From JAMZMI01 sp963848175 (GTDB taxonomy: Bacteria > Bacteroidota > Bacteroidia > Cytophagales > Cyclobacteriaceae), in NCBI GenBank assembly GCA_963848175.1, contig CAWKCO010000007.1:186001-250000 (forward strand): a stretch of DNA of 64,000 bases, written 5' to 3'. The notes beneath the pieces are model-generated. The model was given only the letters and a program-made list of their open reading frames with translations. It searched no databases and was not told the DNA's origin. Positions 1 through 8,932 of this stretch are shown piece after piece. Within the stretch, counting starts at the first letter, position 1, and the number at the start of each line of letters is the position of its first letter. Both the position numbers and the translations under genes were made by a program.

Positions 1-1144
1 AAACTCTGGATGAACTGATGAGTTGTTCCCATAGCATCATCAATAGCAGAACGGCATAACTCAATCCCGCCGTAATAAAATAGTAGCTGATAGTAGATGG
101 GTCTTTTTTGATGCCTCCTTCGTAAGGTTCGGTCATATATCCCAGTGCCATTAAGATCACAATACTCCAAAAGAGAAATGCGAGGGATTTATGGTGTTTG
201 ATGAATGTTGGATGTAAAACCACGAGTAGTATAGCACCTATAGCCATTGTAATCCATACGTATCTTAATTGAAGACCTGCGAGTGTGGTTATTATGAGTG
301 TTAGCAGGATTAAAATCCCTGTTTTGGAACTGGTAGATGAAATGCTTTCTGATTTATACTTCATCAAAAAGTGCCCTGCCATTAAACCCGGTATGGCAAT
401 GCACAAATATTGGAGGTAATAAAACTGATAGAGCCATGAGGCAGGAGTGAAGCCCCATACAGCAGCAGACCATGCGAGTTGCTCATGTGTAATCCTGAAA
501 AATAATAGGACAGGGATAGTCAGCAAAAGCCACAGCGGTTGACGTTTGCCTATCCACCATAGAATAGGCGTGAAAAAATAGACATTGCCCAAAACCAATA
601 GAATGATGTCACTTCTATGCAGTGAGAAAGGTTCGCCTCTAAAAGTGAGCAGGCTAAGGAGTATTGCAAGGCCAATTACAGAGGCCAGTTTAATGACGTA
701 TGTCCATGTTTTGCTCCAATGTTTTGGTGCGTTAAGAAACAGTCCGATCAAAAGAACAAAACCTAAAATGGCCAAGCCCCAGGTTTGGGTTGAGGGTGAA
801 GCTTCTATTTGATGAGGTCTTACATGATGCAATAATATGGAGAAAGCCACGAGTGCGAAAGTCCTCGAAATCAGGTTTTTTAAAAACGAAACGAAGTTGT
901 TTTCAAATTTCAATGATGCCAGTGGAATAGCAGCGGCCATGGCGAATATGAACATTGGAAAAACCAAATCTACCCACGTAATGCCCGGAAGGTTGGGGTT
1001 GAAAATGCGATCTGGTGGAGGAATTTGTGCGTGGTACATCCACGCCGGTAATGAACGATAGGGAACAACTCCCGAAAGTACCATCGTTAGAATAGCCACA
1101 CCGCGCATGGCATCTAGTGCTTGTATTCTTTTATTATTTTGCAT
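1..1144 (-). CDS. DUF5009 / HGSNAT-like membrane acyltransferase (3' end cut by window)
   Basis: I translated the reverse strand from the ATG at 1144; it stays open to base 1, so the C-terminus is outside the window (at least 381 residues). The N-terminus reads LDAMRGVAILTMVLSG, then an AWMYHAQIPPP segment and GITWVDLVFPMFIFAMA. These resemble DUF5009 proteins, which are related to heparan-alpha-glucosaminide N-acetyltransferases: multi-pass inner-membrane proteins thought to transfer acyl groups to sugars across the membrane. The rest is a run of hydrophobic segments, as expected for about ten membrane helices. The start overlaps the end of the upstream phosphoesterase gene by 11 bp, so the two are probably co-transcribed. 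Family assignment is from recalled motifs; the substrate is unknown. Confidence 0.75.
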   Translation of the reverse strand, partial: MQNNKRIQALDAMRGVAILTMVLSGVVPYRSLPAWMYHAQIPPPDRIFNPNLPGITWVDLVFPMFIFAMAAAIPLASLKFENNFVSFLKNLISRTFALVAFSILLHHVRPHQIEASPSTQTWGLAILGFVLLIGLFLNAPKHWSKTWTYVIKLASVIGLAILLSLLTFRGEPFSLHRSDIILLVLGNVYFFTPILWWIGKRQPLWLLLTIPVLLFFRITHEQLAWSAAVWGFTPASWLYQFYYLQYLCIAIPGLMAGHFLMKYKSESISSTSSKTGILILLTLIITTLAGLQLRYVWITMAIGAILLVVLHPTFIKHHKSLAFLFWSIVILMALGYMTEPYEGGIKKDPSTISYYFITAGLSYAVLLLMMLWEQLISSSRV

Positions 1145-1649
1145 TGTTGTCTAAAACCCCTCTCGGCCCCATCTCTACCACTTCCATATTTTCAATCTTT
1201 CCAGCATTCAATTCAAAACGTAAAAGTGTTTTGATTTTGTGAAAACCTTGGATACCTGCCGCACCTGGATTTAAGTAGATTAAGTTGTTTTTTTTGTCAG
1301 GCATAATTTTTAGAATATGCGAGTGCCCACAAACCAAAATACGCGGTTTGTGTCTGAGAATGTGTTGCATCACCTTTTGGTTATATCTGGGCGGAGACCC
1401 TGCTATGTGCGTCATTAGAATTCTGACCCCCTCGCGTTCAAATACATGTCCTTCTGTAGTGGCTGCACGTACCTGATGATCATCAATATTGCCCCATACA
1501 GCCATGGTGGGTTTGAAGGCCTCAAGCTCACGCAAAAGCTCCATTCCTCCTATATCGCCTGCATGCCAGATTTCGTCGCAGTGCTCGAAGTATTTAAAGA
1601 CCTTTTCGTCGAGGTGATAATGAGTATCCGATATAAGTCCTATTTTCAT
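1134..1649 (-). CDS. YfcE/MJ0936-type metallophosphoesterase
   Basis: A 171-residue single-domain calcineurin-like phosphoesterase, the usual length for the YfcE family. Metal-binding motifs are in order: GLISDTHYH (residues 4-12), HAGDIGG (30-36), WGNIDDH (52-58), LMTHIAG (78-84) and CGHSH (107-111). Such enzymes are cytoplasmic phosphodiesterases acting on model substrates; the in vivo substrate is generally unknown. The gene overlaps the downstream membrane acyltransferase gene by 11 bp, suggesting translational coupling. The start at 1649 directly precedes the first motif and fits the family. Confidence 0.9.
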   Translation of the reverse strand: MKIGLISDTHYHLDEKVFKYFEHCDEIWHAGDIGGMELLRELEAFKPTMAVWGNIDDHQVRAATTEGHVFEREGVRILMTHIAGSPPRYNQKVMQHILRHKPRILVCGHSHILKIMPDKKNNLIYLNPGAAGIQGFHKIKTLLRFELNAGKIENMEVVEMGPRGVLDNNAK

Positions 1650-1749
1650 GATTTGGCTTTCGGCTACAAGATTATCTTGGTTATGCCAAAAGGCAAAGGA
1701 ATTAGAGCAAAGGATTCTCAGATTTATAAAATCAATTCAATATTTCATC

Positions 1750-1799
1750 AAACTTCAGAAAAAGAAAGGAGCTGCAGGCTCATTCTTTTTCTGAAGTTT
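1750..1799. terminator. Long hairpin at the end of the ter cluster
   Basis: Two perfect 17-base arms (1750-1766 and 1783-1799) carry A/T-rich outer stems and a GAGC/GCTC inner stem around TGCA. The hairpin begins 4 bases after the VWA gene's stop on the minus strand and lies between that gene and the phosphoesterase start. It is probably the transcription terminator of the ter-type operon. The A and T runs in the arms give a U-rich 3' side when read on either strand. Confidence 0.7.
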
Positions 1800-1803
1800 T
1801 AGA

Positions 1804-2577
1804 CTATTCTTTTTTCAGCCATTCTATCAATTCGTCTCCAATCAAAAGTTCGTTCACCTCTTCATCCGATTTGGATACAAACTCTTTGAGGTTGTTGATC
1901 ACCACGAGACCAGTGTTGGAAAATTCATCCGCGATTTTATTCAAGAATTGAAATTCAACTCCCTGATTGCTGATGCCTATAAGTAAAAAATAGACCTGAT
2001 CTTTTCTGTACTCAGACTCTGAGAGCACCCAGCGCAGGCGCTCTTCATCACGATGATAGCATTCTCCATCTGTTACGAAGATCACCAAGGATCTTTTTTG
2101 TTCTACCGTCACAGTTTCTTCTTCCATGACACCTGAAAACATAGATGCGAAAAAGCCTTTTTTCTTCACTTGAGCTACGAATGCCCCACCTTCAATCCAC
2201 CCAAAGTGCTGAAGATTTTTTTGAATCACATAGCTGTAGTCAGTACCACCATTATATCCTTCTACCTTGTCGATGATGCTCTTTTGGATATACCGATCAC
2301 AGGTTTCTGGTGTGATTTCTCCAACATAGTTAGCCCTGTTTTTACCATCGCTAAAGGTGAAAATGTCCATTTTCTGGTCAGGATCAAATACCATTCCCCA
2401 GGGCACCAGGCGCATGAGGAGTTGTTGAGTAAGACCGTCGCGATGCTCATCGTCAAAGCTGCCGCTCACGTCCAGGTCAAAGGCCAGTTCCATGGATGGT
2501 GGCGTGTTGATTCCTTTTTTGTTTAGTGAAAGAAGGAGTTTACCCTTACTTTTTTCGAGATTGAGTTGTAAAGACAT
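1804..2577 (-). CDS. TerF-like von Willebrand factor A domain protein
   Basis: 257 residues. A short N-terminal stretch (MSLQLNLEKSKGKLLLSLNK) resembles the beginning of TerD-type domains and is followed by a VWA fold of the TerF type. The metal-ion-dependent adhesion motif is partly visible as AFDLDVSGSF (about residues 31-40), with FTFSDG (73-78), a threonine at YNGGTDYS (109-116) and FVTDGE (166-171). These proteins belong to tellurite-resistance/stress (ter) operons and are thought to bind metal and scaffold TerD-type proteins near the membrane. It is the last gene of the minus-strand ter cluster and ends at a strong hairpin. TerF-like is preferred over TerY because of the N-terminal segment; moderately sure. 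Confidence 0.78.
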   Translation of the reverse strand: MSLQLNLEKSKGKLLLSLNKKGINTPPSMELAFDLDVSGSFDDEHRDGLTQQLLMRLVPWGMVFDPDQKMDIFTFSDGKNRANYVGEITPETCDRYIQKSIIDKVEGYNGGTDYSYVIQKNLQHFGWIEGGAFVAQVKKKGFFASMFSGVMEEETVTVEQKRSLVIFVTDGECYHRDEERLRWVLSESEYRKDQVYFLLIGISNQGVEFQFLNKIADEFSNTGLVVINNLKEFVSKSDEEVNELLIGDELIEWLKKE

Positions 2578-2583
2578 AGTTGA

Positions 2584-3648
2584 TTATTTTAAGCGTTTAA
2601 GAATTCGTTTTTTCCAATCACTGATTTCTTCGACCTCAGTGATGGTTACTTTTTTGTTTGATTCCAGCATTGATCGGATGGAGCTAATACTACCTAGCCA
2701 GTCTGGAAGCATCACCAAAACCGTATTTTGGATCATGGTAATGAGTTGGCTGGGCAGCATCAATTGCACTTCCCTTGCAGCCTCATTTTCGACAATCTGT
2801 GTTTGCGTGTGAAGCAGGCTCATAGACCTTTCCAAAAACTGATCAGCGATTTTTGCATCACTCAATTTTGACTTGTGTAAATAGTCCGCTAGGAAATTTG
2901 CTGCAATCTGAGCCGCGTTGACTTCTGTTGCCAGTGTCACAATTTCACGATTAAGTGTATCCAGCTTTTGTTGCAGTAAAATCAACTTTTGCAGATGCTT
3001 GCTCAATAATTGGCAGAGCTGCTTGAGTTCATTTTCCGCTTCATGAAGCTCCTCGGGCGTGTCATATTCCTTGTTTGCATGTTTCAGCAACTTGGAAATC
3101 ATCCCATCCTTTTCATACTCACAAACCCCGTGCAAGTCAATTGCTCCCAAAATCTCAGTCACCCGGTTGATCAAAAAGCTAGCCTTTGCGATGGACTCAT
3201 GCTCCGTATGCTCTAGGAGCAGCATCACCTTGTCGCTGTATTGCTTTTGTATCGCAGTTTGCCATATCAGTGCCGAAGAGGAAAGTATATGGGCGATATC
3301 CGTTTCAATTACCATTTGATAGGCCTTACTGGAAAGGTTATATGGAATCTCTGGATTTGCCTTTCTAAATTCCTCCATCGTCACAGGAAGTCTGTCTCGT
3401 TCAAAACCGGCCATTTTGGTTGGTTGTACTTTCGAGACTTCTTTTGTCGGACTTTCGTCTTGTAAAACAATATTGCTTGATGTCACAGTGGGTGCATTTG
3501 CAGACGCTGTGCGTATCACAGAAGGGCTTATTTTGCCCGTTTCCGGTTGTTTTGCTGAAGCAGAATCAACCGACCGTATTACCGTAGGACTAGGTTTTTG
3601 ATTCACTTTTTCCAATTGGATAATGGTCGGTTTATTCTTGCTGGTCAT
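2584..3648 (-). CDS. Helical TelA-like protein of the ter cluster
   Basis: 354 residues. A low-complexity polar N-terminus (about 1-85, rich in T, S, P and K) is followed by long amphipathic helices rich in leucine, glutamine and glutamate. The C-terminal part contains LPSQLITMIQNTVLVMLPDW, which recalls the conserved PQIR/IQ...IP-W block of the toxic-anion-resistance family TelA. I read it as a divergent TelA-like or purely coiled-coil partner; the homology is weak by eye. It lies 6 bp upstream of the VWA gene and 18 bp downstream of the TerD gene, so it is almost certainly in the same operon. The function is probably structural within the ter stress system. Confidence 0.6.
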   Translation of the reverse strand: MTSKNKPTIIQLEKVNQKPSPTVIRSVDSASAKQPETGKISPSVIRTASANAPTVTSSNIVLQDESPTKEVSKVQPTKMAGFERDRLPVTMEEFRKANPEIPYNLSSKAYQMVIETDIAHILSSSALIWQTAIQKQYSDKVMLLLEHTEHESIAKASFLINRVTEILGAIDLHGVCEYEKDGMISKLLKHANKEYDTPEELHEAENELKQLCQLLSKHLQKLILLQQKLDTLNREIVTLATEVNAAQIAANFLADYLHKSKLSDAKIADQFLERSMSLLHTQTQIVENEAAREVQLMLPSQLITMIQNTVLVMLPDWLGSISSIRSMLESNKKVTITEVEEISDWKKRILKRLK

Positions 3649-3666
3649 TTGTTGTAAAAAATTTGG

Positions 3667-4278
3667 TTAACTAAAATTTGAAAGAATGGTGTTGAAGTCT
3701 CCATTGAATCCCACACCTACCGGGTGGAACTGAAATGTTTTTTCCGGAGTAAGAATGATACTTCCCATCTGTACGGCATCAAATCCCGAAAACTCACTTG
3801 ACAGTTTGTATTCACAGAGCACTTTACTTGCATCGTCCTTGATTACAATTTTTGCTTCTTTTACTTCTGAGAATTTTATTCCATTGGAAGCGTGAATCGT
3901 AACAAAAATCAGAATCTCATTCTCGCCATTCTTGATATGTGATCCGTCTATTTTGAGCGATTCATCCACGTCTTGTGTGGTGCCATCCCGGCTATCTCCA
4001 GTGTGGGTAAGCGATCCACACGGAGTAGAAAGGAACCATCTCCATTGGTTATCAAAGTGCCACTTGGGTTTGTCTTCTTGGAATTAATAAGTAGATAGTA
4101 CCTGATCGAATGAGCTCACTTTGGCGCCATTTCCATCGTTGTAGGCAAGCAAGGCATGAGCGTCTACATCTGTGGTGCTGTCCCACGAAAGCTCTATTTG
4201 GAAGATACTTTCTTTTTTGAGTGATAAGCTAAGTTTTGGAACATTGTCTCCTGGCTTATGAAGTTTCATTTCTAACAT
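3667..4278 (-). pseudogene. terD: TerD-domain protein, two compensating frameshifts
   Basis: The N-terminal part (4278 down to a TAA at 4084-4086) reads KLSLSLKKES...IELSWDSTTDVDAHALLAY, the calcium-binding TerD pattern. The C-terminal part (from about 4028 to 3667) reads LTHTGDSRDG...DESLKIDG...FVTIHAS and ends in FHPVGVGFNGD, also typical TerD. The two parts are in the same frame, but the intervening bases make sense only one frame over (KKTNPSGTLITNGDGSF). Removing one T near 4086 and adding one T in the run at 4029-4031 restores a continuous protein of about 203 residues, the usual length. TerD proteins bind calcium and work in tellurite and stress resistance. Either two sequencing errors or a real double frameshift. 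Confidence 0.85.
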
Positions 4279-4410
4279 GATTGTGTTGTTTTGGTTAAAA
4301 AAATAATAAGTAATGGTTTTGATGTTTTAGGACACTATTATCCTGTTGCCATGTTTGCACAAGGCCTTGTTTTTCTTAGTAAAGAATTAATGACTGGTCA
4401 GTGCGCTGGG

Positions 4411-5559
4411 CTAGTTCACTGATAGTTGATTTCTCAACGCTTCGAACTTAGATCTGGCAGTGCCGAATTTTTCATCGTTGATTCGCTGCGCTGATTGAAT
4501 CAAAGCTCGTATTTCCTTTGCATCGTGGATGATCTTTTCTATTTGAGCCACTTGCTCCAGACGATTGTCTCCCGGACTCGCTATAGCTGTCGTGACTATC
4601 TCCTTGGTCAGCTGACTTCTGATCTGTTGCAGTTGATTGTCCATCATAGCTTGATTTTGACCTACTTGTTGCACGCTTTTCACACTAAATACCCCATTAA
4701 TGGCCAACAGGGTTGTTTTTATGCTCGCAAATCTGCTAGAAGCCGTGATGGTCGTTTCTTGCAAAGTAGCCACACCAGCTTGCTCTATTTGCTGGATAAT
4801 GATATGATCTGCAGGTAGCCGCGTGTAGCCTCCAATAAGGGATAATGATCTACTCTCTAGCAATTGCACCTTTTGACGCATGTATTGACACTTTGCTTCA
4901 AGTGTTTGGTTATCTCTTGTTAGGTTTTCCCTTTCCATTAACTCCAAGTGTTTTCGAGCTTTGTCAAGGACGAATTCTGATGCCATAGCCATGATTCCGA
5001 ATCGGATCATGTGCTCATGGTACGACGCTTTCAATTCATCCAGCGTACCCAGTTCATCATTGAGTTTGTGCACCTGCCGCGATAGATCTTTCTCAATCTT
5101 ATTCACTTCGTATGCCAGCGTTTGGGTTTTACCAGAGATAAAATCCTTGATTCCGTCATAAGTTTCTCGAGTGATTTGCTTCATGCTTTTTCCTTTGAGT
5201 AACCCAAGAAATCTTCGAAGAAGAGAAGGTTTGCTATTTTGAACCTTTCTTAGCACTTCTTGAAGATTGGCATCTTTCACGCCTTTTTCAAGCTGATCAA
5301 AGAGAAGAAAAACTTGATTGCTAGATGTTCTGTCAAGTCTCGATAGAAAGCCATCCAAGGTCTGTTGCAGGCCTTTTTCGGCTTCAAAACCAATTTGCAC
5401 AATATCAGCAGAGGTCAAAGTTTCAATATTGATCTCATTAGCTATTTTTTTTGCTTGCAGGGTTTGTTCTGCATCCAGTTTTAGACTGAGTGATTGAGTT
5501 CGTTCCTTCGAGGGAACATCATCTGAGTCGTGAGACGACTCCTTCGTTATCGTTTCCAT
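4411..5559 (-). CDS. TelA-like toxic anion resistance protein
   Basis: About 382 residues from the ATG at 5559; an ATG-like extension to 5619 is possible but its extra 20 residues look unrelated to the family. The protein is almost entirely helical, with KPSLLRRFLGLLKGKS near residue 110, a region matching the conserved Arg/Lys-rich segment of TelA, then LNDELGTLDELKASYHEHM and a C-terminal region with ADHIIIQQIEQAG. TelA proteins are cytoplasmic partners of TerD-type proteins in ter operons; their biochemical role is unresolved. It is the first gene of the minus-strand ter cluster, with 132 bp between its stop and the terD start. Fairly sure of the family, less so of the start. Confidence 0.7.
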   Translation of the reverse strand: METITKESSHDSDDVPSKERTQSLSLKLDAEQTLQAKKIANEINIETLTSADIVQIGFEAEKGLQQTLDGFLSRLDRTSSNQVFLLFDQLEKGVKDANLQEVLRKVQNSKPSLLRRFLGLLKGKSMKQITRETYDGIKDFISGKTQTLAYEVNKIEKDLSRQVHKLNDELGTLDELKASYHEHMIRFGIMAMASEFVLDKARKHLELMERENLTRDNQTLEAKCQYMRQKVQLLESRSLSLIGGYTRLPADHIIIQQIEQAGVATLQETTITASSRFASIKTTLLAINGVFSVKSVQQVGQNQAMMDNQLQQIRSQLTKEIVTTAIASPGDNRLEQVAQIEKIIHDAKEIRALIQSAQRINDEKFGTARSKFEALRNQLSVN

Positions 5560-5983
5560 AGTATAAAGTTTAGGCGTAGCGTCAATCGCAGCGGGACATA
5601 GCAATCTTGTGGCAAGCAATAGAATTACCTGAATAGTATTGAGCTCAGTTTCCAGTTTTTGAGTCTCAGTTCGACTTGATCGATGGTAATGTAATCTTTG
5701 CGGTTACTACATTTTTAGAAGCTTAGTTCGTCGTTGTTTGGTGACGTGTACATTCTTATATACCAAGCCCTGAATGAAAGTAACCGACTTTTCTAAATAA
5801 AATATAAACAATCTGTGAATAATTAGAATTATTAGGTGTTTATCTCTACACCTTGCCCTTATGTAACTGTCAGACAATCACGGAAATGCATTGTTTGAAA
5901 TGGGGAGTAATATTTGCTAAATTAACCATAAAATATTCTGACATTCATTGAGTATTCATTTAGAATGAAAGCCAAAAAGCAGT
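5560..5983. other. Intergenic region upstream of the ter cluster
   Basis: About 420 bp without a convincing gene. It should hold the promoter of the minus-strand ter cluster, but I find no exact TAnnTTTG box. A 29-codon open stretch on the minus strand (5625-5714, containing NRKDYITIDQVELRLKNWK) looks protein-like but has no start codon and is in a different frame from telA; it may be a remnant or chance. A small hairpin AGGTGT/ACACCT lies near 5834-5853. Confidence 0.5.
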
Positions 5984-6196
5984 TTAATCCTTCTCTTTTT
6001 TGAAGGCATGGGTTCTTTTTAGCGTTTTGTATTTGACCGTTTTTACGCGCTTTTTCTTACGGTCTTTGGAAGCGTCGTATAGACCAAAATGCCTTTTGGG
6101 TTTCACTACCTTCACTTTGCGATAGCTGGCTGCATGACAAGAGCCAAGCAGCCAGATACCTAAAATGCATATTATGATGTAATTCGTAAACCTCAT
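5984..6196 (-). CDS. Small basic lipoprotein, unknown function
   Basis: 70 residues. An N-terminal hydrophobic segment ends in a lipobox-like WLLGSC (residues 15-20), followed by a very basic tail (KVKVVKPKRHFG, DRKKKRVKTVKYKTLKR). It would be exported and lipid-anchored; the strongly positive tail might contact peptidoglycan, lipopolysaccharide or nucleic acid. It lies 44 bp upstream of, and is transcribed away from, the end of the sulP gene. No family recognised. Confidence 0.6.
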   Translation of the reverse strand: MRFTNYIIICILGIWLLGSCHAASYRKVKVVKPKRHFGLYDASKDRKKKRVKTVKYKTLKRTHAFKKEKD

Positions 6197-6240
6197 CTTC
6201 TATTTTTTCAGAAAACTAACGAATCAAATACTGGGTATTA

Positions 6241-7791
6241 TTATTTTATTCCCATTTTTTGATTGTTCGAGTTGTCTGGTTGTTTCATTTCTACTGTGAT
6301 ATTGTCATTTTTTGCGCTTATGCAAAAATCGTCGATTGTCTCTATGATGTCATGATCTATAAAGATGGAATCTGTTTCATCAAAAATCACGTGCGAGCCT
6401 TTGGGTATTTCTCTTAAAGTCATTCTCAACTTGGCTTTATTTAAAAAGCTCACATCTTTTTGAAGGCGGATAAGAAACTCATTATTTTTTTGTTCTACTA
6501 AGATGGCTTTGTGAAGGTTTGCTTTAATTACAAAGAAGACACCCACGATTATACCAATGGTGATTCCTATCAAGAGGTCTGTGAAAAGAATGGCGATAAT
6601 GGTGATCACGAAAGGAATGAATTGATTCCAACCTTGGATATATACAGATTTGAAAAGTGAAGGTTTGGCCAGTTTATATCCAACCATCAATAAGATGGCA
6701 GCTAGAGCTGCCAGTGGAATGAGGTTAAGGATGGTAGGGAACAAGGTCACACTGATAAGGAGCAAAAACCCATGAAAAATGGCGGAAACTTTGGTTTTTC
6801 CTCCTGAGCTTATATTTGCTGTACTTCTCACGATTACGGCAGTTACAGGCAGTCCACCGATAAGGCCAGAGAGCATGTTTCCGATCCCTTGCGCACGTAG
6901 TTCCTGGCTAGCAGGCGCAATTCTTTTGTACGGATCCAGTTTGTCCACAGCATCTAAACTCAATAGTGTTTCTAAACTAGCTATGATCGCAATCGTGAAA
7001 GCAACTACATAAATATCAGGATTGGTGAATTGGCTAAAATCAGGAAGCGTCAGTTCATTAAGCAAATCCGATGCGCTACCAATGTCGGGAAGTGATACTA
7101 AGTGTTTTTCTGACAAAAACAATTGTGGCAGTGCTTTAGCATAAAGCACACTATTGGCTATCACACCAAAAAGAACTGCTACCAGAGGGCCGGGAACAAC
7201 ATTCGTCCAGCTCATGTTTTTTAGTGCGCGCGTTTCCCAGATGATTAAAATTGCCAAACAACAAATAGCAATCAATAGCGCTCCTAGATCAATATTTTGA
7301 AAAGCTAATGCAATCTCAGTGAAAGTATTTTCACCATCAGGTTGAAAGAAGGCTTCATCTCCTTCATAGTCCCTGTCATCTCCCAAGGCATGGGGAATTT
7401 GCTTTAGAATCAAAATGAGACCAATGGCAGAGAGCATTCCCTTAATGACCGAACTAGGAAAGAAGTGGCCAATGATCCCGGCCTTGGCTACACCCAATAG
7501 GAATTGAATAAGTCCTGCTAGAAAAACCGCAAGTAAAAAGGATTCGAATGTACCCAACTCCGTAATGGCATTCAGTACAATGACAGTGAGTCCGGCAGCC
7601 GGGCCACTTACGCTGAGTTGAGAACCGCTCAAACTTCCTACAACAAGCCCCCCCACAATTCCGGCTATAATACCAGAAAACATAGGGGCACCTGAGGCCA
7701 ATGCAATACCCAAACATAACGGTAGTGCTACTAGGAAAACCACCATCCCAGCCGGTAGATCACTACCTAAACTCTTAATATATTGTTTCAT
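6241..7791 (-). CDS. SulP family inorganic anion transporter
   Basis: 516 residues. The N-terminus has the SulP signature LPAGMVVFLVALPLCLGIALASGAP written here in part as AGMVVFLVALPLCLGIA, then GSLSGSQLSVSGPAAGLTV, typical of the transporter core. About ten or more membrane segments run to residue 425; the C-terminal 90 residues are a short STAS-like domain (GSHVIFDETDSIFIDHD). SulP proteins import sulfate, bicarbonate or other anions, usually with Na+ or H+. The close similarity to the Bacteroidota subgroup often paired with carbonic anhydrase suggests bicarbonate, but no carbonic anhydrase is adjacent, so the substrate is open. A -7 box lies at 7838-7845. Confidence 0.9.
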   Translation of the reverse strand: MKQYIKSLGSDLPAGMVVFLVALPLCLGIALASGAPMFSGIIAGIVGGLVVGSLSGSQLSVSGPAAGLTVIVLNAITELGTFESFLLAVFLAGLIQFLLGVAKAGIIGHFFPSSVIKGMLSAIGLILILKQIPHALGDDRDYEGDEAFFQPDGENTFTEIALAFQNIDLGALLIAICCLAILIIWETRALKNMSWTNVVPGPLVAVLFGVIANSVLYAKALPQLFLSEKHLVSLPDIGSASDLLNELTLPDFSQFTNPDIYVVAFTIAIIASLETLLSLDAVDKLDPYKRIAPASQELRAQGIGNMLSGLIGGLPVTAVIVRSTANISSGGKTKVSAIFHGFLLLISVTLFPTILNLIPLAALAAILLMVGYKLAKPSLFKSVYIQGWNQFIPFVITIIAILFTDLLIGITIGIIVGVFFVIKANLHKAILVEQKNNEFLIRLQKDVSFLNKAKLRMTLREIPKGSHVIFDETDSIFIDHDIIETIDDFCISAKNDNITVEMKQPDNSNNQKMGIK

Positions 7792-7837
7792 TTTTTTGTC
7801 GGACTTTTGAAATAGAAAATTATTATTCTGAATTCAA

Positions 7838-7845
7838 CAAAAATA
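7838..7845 (-). promoter_or_regulatory. Candidate -7 box of sulP
   Basis: On the minus strand the sequence is TATTTTTG, an exact match to the Bacteroidota TAnnTTTG -7 consensus, 46 bases before the sulP start codon. No clear TTG -33 element is visible at the right spacing, so this is a weak call. Confidence 0.35.
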
Positions 7846-7993
7846 GCATTCTTTTAAATCTAACCTCAGTGACGGAGACAATAAGTCGTGATCATGCGAA
7901 ATTTTATATTTTACATTCTTCACAAATCTTTTCTTACCATTTACTTAACTCATTAAAAATCAACACTTAGAAAACCTAGAGATAAAGTAATTT

Positions 7994-8125
7994 ATGAAGA
8001 ATTGTTTTGTGAATTTGTATTGGTTTATTTATATTTCCATCCTTATTACCTGTTGCCAACCACAACCAACCAAACTAGCGGATGAGAAGAGTATTAGTAG
8101 ACACTGTCGAAACGATAGTACCTAA
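7994..8125 (+). CDS. Possible 43-aa lipoprotein leader or tiny lipoprotein
   Basis: An ATG at 7994 opens a 43-codon frame with a basic-hydrophobic leader and lipobox-like LITCC (residues 17-21) followed by a polar segment QPQPTKLADEKS, then a stop at 8123. It overlaps the following larger gene by 44 bp in another frame. It is either a tiny lipoprotein, chance, or the true N-terminus of the following gene separated by one more indel. Confidence 0.3.
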   Translation: MKNCFVNLYWFIYISILITCCQPQPTKLADEKSISRHCRNDST

Positions 8126-8882
8126 GGGCTATAGAGCCTACAAAATCAAAGGAGTAGATCATACCATTGTATCAAAAAAAGGCGGACCCACAGCTGAACA
8201 AATCAAAAACGAACCTAGTTATCAAAAACTTAGAAGCAATCAAAAGGAATTTGGTGTGGCTTCAATGATGGCAAAAACGCTGAGAGATTCCTTGTCAGAG
8301 GGAATGTCGGAGATTTGTGAGCCTTATGTTTCTGGAAGACTTACAGCCAAGTTTAGAAGTTTGGCAAAACTTGAGGATGGAGAAACAGGGACAAGACCTC
8401 TTTACGTGAGTAAGCACGGACATCACCTGGGTGGTTTTGAGTTCAATCCCTCTGTTGGTTATGATGAGATTTTTGGAGCAAAGTACTTTATCAAACCAGG
8501 TTCTGAGAAAGGGCAGGTTATCCTGCATTTTCCCGCTTTCACACCAGATCAGACTTTTGCGAATCCTGAGGAAGCTACTAACTTCAAGATTAAAGCGAGA
8601 CTCGTAGCAATTTCAGATTATACCTACGACAAGCATTCTGAAACCTACTTTCCTAGTAATGATGAGCTGCATGGTAAATTTGGCTCGTTCGAAAGCAAAA
8701 TGTTTCCATTACTTAAAATCCCTATGGATCCATTAACCACGATGGTTTCGGTAGATCATAGAGAAGATTTGGCTGGTGCAGCGTTATTTTTAGTGATGGC
8801 AGTGAGTTTTTACAAGTATGAAAATGGTAAGTTTCTTCACTTAGCGAAGGATAGTGCCATGTCTATCAAGCGTGTCTATTAA
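8082..8882 (+). CDS. Uncharacterised Bacteroidota protein
   Basis: 266 residues, not recognised as a named family. The N-terminal part has KGYRAYKIKGVDHTIVSKKGG followed by PTAEQIKNEPSYQKLRSNQKEFG and a helix with MMAKTLRDSLS. This arrangement (a basic Y/G-rich strand, KGG, then N/E-rich helix with repeated EFG...AK.LR) recurs, as far as I recall, in a group of Bacteroidota proteins of unknown role. The rest is beta-rich with no membrane segment. The start at 8082 directly follows an in-frame TAG. A lipoprotein-like leader lies just upstream in another frame. Function unknown. Confidence 0.65.
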   Translation: MRRVLVDTVETIVPKGYRAYKIKGVDHTIVSKKGGPTAEQIKNEPSYQKLRSNQKEFGVASMMAKTLRDSLSEGMSEICEPYVSGRLTAKFRSLAKLEDGETGTRPLYVSKHGHHLGGFEFNPSVGYDEIFGAKYFIKPGSEKGQVILHFPAFTPDQTFANPEEATNFKIKARLVAISDYTYDKHSETYFPSNDELHGKFGSFESKMFPLLKIPMDPLTTMVSVDHREDLAGAALFLVMAVSFYKYENGKFLHLAKDSAMSIKRVY

Positions 8883-8932
8883 TAGAATAGATAAATTTTT
8901 TAACTTTAGTGAGTATTGAGAAGAGCTGCTTT

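Noticed and set aside
5625..5714. Small gene upstream of telA
   Set aside because: Protein-like for 29 codons but no start codon, and not in frame with telA.
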